From: Ignavibacteriaceae bacterium
GTDB lineage: Bacteria > Bacteroidota > Ignavibacteria > Ignavibacteriales > Ignavibacteriaceae
Assembly: GCA_019638025.1 (NCBI GenBank)
Contig: JAHBUO010000023.1
Span: 1 to 32,951, forward strand
Reading direction: 5' to 3'
DNA length: 32,951 nt
Notes under the pieces: generated by a model
The model's input: the letters and a program-made list of their open reading frames with translations, nothing else
Database searches by the model: none
Told to the model about the DNA's origin: nothing
Shown: in pieces, positions 32,788 to 32,951 of the stretch
Position numbering within the stretch: the stretch's first letter is position 1
How the letters are laid out: each line of letters begins with the position of its first letter
Position numbers and translations under genes: made by a program

Positions 32788-32951
32788 TTAGTTTTTGAAA
32801 ATTCCTACCAAAACAGCTGCAGATGAAGGAGCTTGGCTCCCTGCCGCAGGTTCAACTGTTAAAAAAAATGTAACTTCCTTCAGAGTGAAGATATCCGGGA
32901 AATTACTTACTGAATAAAATTCAGTTTGTTCATTGAAATTTATAGATCCGA
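32788..32951 (-). CDS. C-terminal end of a minus-strand gene, RskA/anti-sigma-K-like tail
   Basis: Reading the minus strand from the window edge, 53 codons are open and end at a TAA (32788-32790). The visible tail includes TLKEVTFFLTVEPAAGSQAPS and ends VLVGIFKN. A VxLEPxGGSPxP-type strand near the C-terminus is typical of the periplasmic domain of anti-sigma-K (RskA) proteins, so that is my best guess. The rest of the gene lies outside the window, and the match is short. Confidence 0.45.
   Translation of the reverse strand, partial: GSINFNEQTEFYSVSNFPDIFTLKEVTFFLTVEPAAGSQAPSSAAVLVGIFKN

Noticed and set aside
1..32951. Mobile elements, prophage, CRISPR arrays, tRNA or rRNA genes.
   Set aside because: No transposase, integrase, phage structural genes, regular short repeats with spacers, or tRNA-like cloverleaf ends were recognised on either strand.

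Overview
The window is AT-rich bacterial DNA with dense, operon-like gene packing. Two secreted proteins carry the QNYPNPFNP-type C-terminal sorting domain of the type IX secretion system (T9SS), and a complete late flagellar block lies nearby. That combination points to the Ignavibacteria/Chlorobiota side of the Bacteroidota superphylum, where flagella and T9SS cargo coexist. This is inference from gene content. There are no rRNA or tRNA genes, insertion sequences, prophage genes or CRISPR arrays that I can see.

Region 1 (1-14255, + strand) looks like a flagellin-glycosylation island. It starts with the truncated C-terminal half of a divergent GAPDH-like enzyme. A HAD phosphatase, a CMP-sugar (NeuA/PseF/LegF-type) cytidylyltransferase, a fumarylacetoacetate-hydrolase-family protein and a D-2-hydroxyacid dehydrogenase follow. 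Three very large or multi-domain glycosyltransferases with TPR repeats and one GT9-type enzyme complete it: an HP-motif transferase-TPR-methyltransferase fusion (1031 aa), a GT9-like protein, a TPR-GT2-GT4-GT2-TPR megaprotein (1633 aa) whose tail is built of exact 140-aa-period repeats, and a GT2-TPR protein (498 aa). Most junctions overlap or are a few bases apart. No Maf-type flagellin glycosyltransferase is present, so the TPR-fused enzymes are the natural candidates.

Region 2 (14256-18342, + strand) is the sigma-28 flagellar filament module: flagellin, fliS, fliD, a FliT-position protein and flgM. Two promoters, before flagellin and before flgM, match the sigma-28 consensus with identical 11-base spacing. 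The flagellin leader holds two perfect stem-loops whose six-base loops both read A-N-G-G-A-N. The second contains the Shine-Dalgarno sequence. This is the architecture of a double CsrA site and is the most striking regulatory signal in the window.

Region 3 (18349-20537, + strand) is a soluble NtrB-like kinase and an NtrC-like sigma-54 activator, placed like FlrBC/FleSR of polar-flagellate bacteria.

Region 4 (20542-32951, both strands) is mostly housekeeping and cell-envelope genes: two T9SS cargo proteins, a PaaI-like thioesterase, an orphan MlaE permease, an esterase, a HisN-type phosphatase with a GT4 glycosyltransferase and a SpoIID/LytB-domain protein in one minus-strand run, an arginase, two membrane proteins of unknown function, and the 3' end of a gene whose tail resembles anti-sigma-K (RskA) proteins.

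Taken together, the left 20 kb reads as one functional unit: make and activate an unusual acidic sugar, attach and methylate it through TPR-docked transferases on flagellin, and control flagellin output by sigma-28/FlgM, probable CsrA repression and a sigma-54 two-component system.
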